Assembly: GCA_937898525.1 (NCBI GenBank)
Contig: CALCBC010000078.1
Span: 1-7,837 of the forward strand
Direction: 5' to 3'
From: an uncultured Sphingomonadales bacterium
Lineage (GTDB): Bacteria > Pseudomonadota > Alphaproteobacteria > Sphingomonadales > Sphingomonadaceae
Length of the DNA stretch: 7,837 nucleotides
A program made the translations under genes and the position numbers. Shown in pieces: positions 7,121 to 7,837 of the stretch (positions are counted from its first letter, which is position 1; every line of letters starts with the position of its first letter). Under the pieces are notes generated by a model. It had not been told where the DNA came from, did not search any database, and worked only from the letters and a program-made list of their open reading frames with translations.

Positions 7121-7410
7121 AGGGCACCGGCTACGAGAGCGGCGTGCGCGTCCCGCTGGCGATCAGGGGGCCCGGCATCAGGCCGGGCACCAGCGATGCC
7201 CTGACGCACGTCGTCGACCTCTTCCCGACGCTGCTCGAGCTCGCCGGCCTCGGGGTGCCCGAGACGGTGCCGTCGCGCGACGGCACGCCGCTCGCTCCGG
7301 ACGGACGTTCCCTCGCGCCGGTGCTGTTCGAGGGCGCAAGGCAAGTCAGGGACGCCGCCCGGGATTACGTCGTAGCCGAAACCCTGATCCCGCTCGCTGG
7401 CAACGAGCTG

Positions 7411-7413
7411 TAG
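7411..7413 (+). other. Third sulfatase lesion: in-frame TAG
   Basis: A TAG interrupts GNEL*ASARNVRYKVLC, and recognisable sulfatase C-terminal sequence continues in the same frame beyond it. A single substitution of a CAG or TAC codon would produce it. Unlike the two indels, this is not a typical indel sequencing artefact. Confidence 0.7.
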
Positions 7414-7710
7414 GCGAGCGCGCGCAATGTCCGGTACAAGGTGCTCTGCAAGAGAAAAGCGGACCTCTCCTGCGAGTTCTACGATCTCGTGGACGACCCG
7501 CTCGAGGAGTCCCCCCTCGACCAGCCGACGGACTGCAGCGCCAATGGCCGCACGCCGCCGGAGCCAAGCAACCCAGCTTCGAACTTCTGCTTCCTGAGAC
7601 GAGCGTTGGATCGGGATTCGACGCTTGGAGACTCCGCCGCCCCGACGAGCCGGCCTGAGCACAAGTCCGCGCTCACCGTCCCCCGGCGGTATCCGTCTCC
7701 CGTGGCATAG

Positions 7711-7837
7711 TGGTCGCCGAATAGCCGCGAACACCGGGCGATCCTGACCGGGCACGCCCGGATTGCCCGGAGCCCGATACGCAAGTGCCACCATTGGGAA
7801 GAGTTGCCGCCAGTAGACGTAGAACGATGGCGTGGTG
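7711..7837. other. Right edge, no callable gene
   Basis: Both strands remain open here. The minus frame from the edge reads PSFYVYWRQLFPMVALAYRA, which looks protein-like but matches no family I recognise and runs on into the sulfatase antisense. The plus frame after the final TAG reads KCHHWEELPPVDVERW. The piece is too short to decide; it may be the edge of a neighbouring gene. Confidence 0.3.

Larger units (their letters stand above)
6028..7710 (+). pseudogene. Secreted type I sulfatase (arylsulfatase A-like), disrupted by two frameshifts and a stop
   Basis: When the frames are joined, this is a near-full-length (about 560 residue) formylglycine-dependent sulfatase that would hydrolyse sulfate esters in the periplasm. 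An arginine-rich N-terminus (SGRRLRRM) and a hydrophobic stretch ending in QAAAQ form a signal peptide. Visible catalytic motifs are NILLIIMDDVG (metal ligands Asp47, Asp48), FCSPTRASILTGLYASRTG with the formylglycine site Cys111 and Arg115, GKWH (Lys159, His161), FNMSH, GDNG near 7045, and KGTGYESGVRVP near 7120. The first frame is lost at about 6597-6601: one base is missing before YWGYDYQIQD, which is read one base back. The original frame is restored at about 7110-7120, where there is one extra base before KGTGYESG. A TAG at 7411-7413 interrupts GNEL*ASARNVRYKVLC. Similarity-like sequence continues past the TAG (CEFYDLVDDPLEESPLDQP) to TAG at 7708-7710. As written, no active enzyme can be made. 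The substrate is unknown. Confidence 0.88.

Noticed and set aside
1..7837. CRISPR array, insertion sequence or prophage signal
   Set aside because: No regularly spaced repeats, transposase or integrase motifs, or target-site duplications with terminal inverted repeats were seen.

Overview
This is a GC-rich window that looks like an alphaproteobacterium of the Sphingomonadales type. That placement is inferred from the style of the TonB-dependent receptor (short acidic/Ser-rich linker, then an AIVVTGSRI TonB box), the strongly GC-ending codons and the gene set. No rRNA or other marker gene is present to confirm it.

Layout, left to right: a leader of about 257 bases with a candidate LysR-type box; a complete 1100-residue TonB-dependent outer-membrane receptor (+, 258-3560); a convergent LysR-family regulator (-, 3533-4546) whose last codons overlap the receptor's 3' end; a 186-base gap holding two small hairpins and an inverted repeat just upstream of the regulator; a formylglycine-generating enzyme (-, 4733-5770) with both catalytic cysteines; a divergent 257-base promoter region with a long inverted repeat that runs into a ribosome binding site; and a secreted type I sulfatase (+, 6028-7710). 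The sulfatase is broken by two frameshifts and one in-frame stop as the sequence stands. The last 127 bases carry no feature that can be called.

Together the genes read as a small sulfate-ester scavenging locus. The receptor would bring a substrate across the outer membrane. The sulfatase would cleave sulfate in the periplasm after the formylglycine-generating enzyme converts its CSPTR cysteine to formylglycine. The LysR protein would be the local regulator. The substrate cannot be told from the sequence. The main puzzle is that the activating enzyme is intact while its neighbouring client sulfatase is not: either the sulfatase is recently decayed or the read has errors. I see no novel enzymatic system, CRISPR array, mobile element or complete RNA gene. 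The less explained signals are the regulatory dyads, the tRNA-T-arm-like palindrome inside the FGE N-terminal extension, and the sulfatase lesions.
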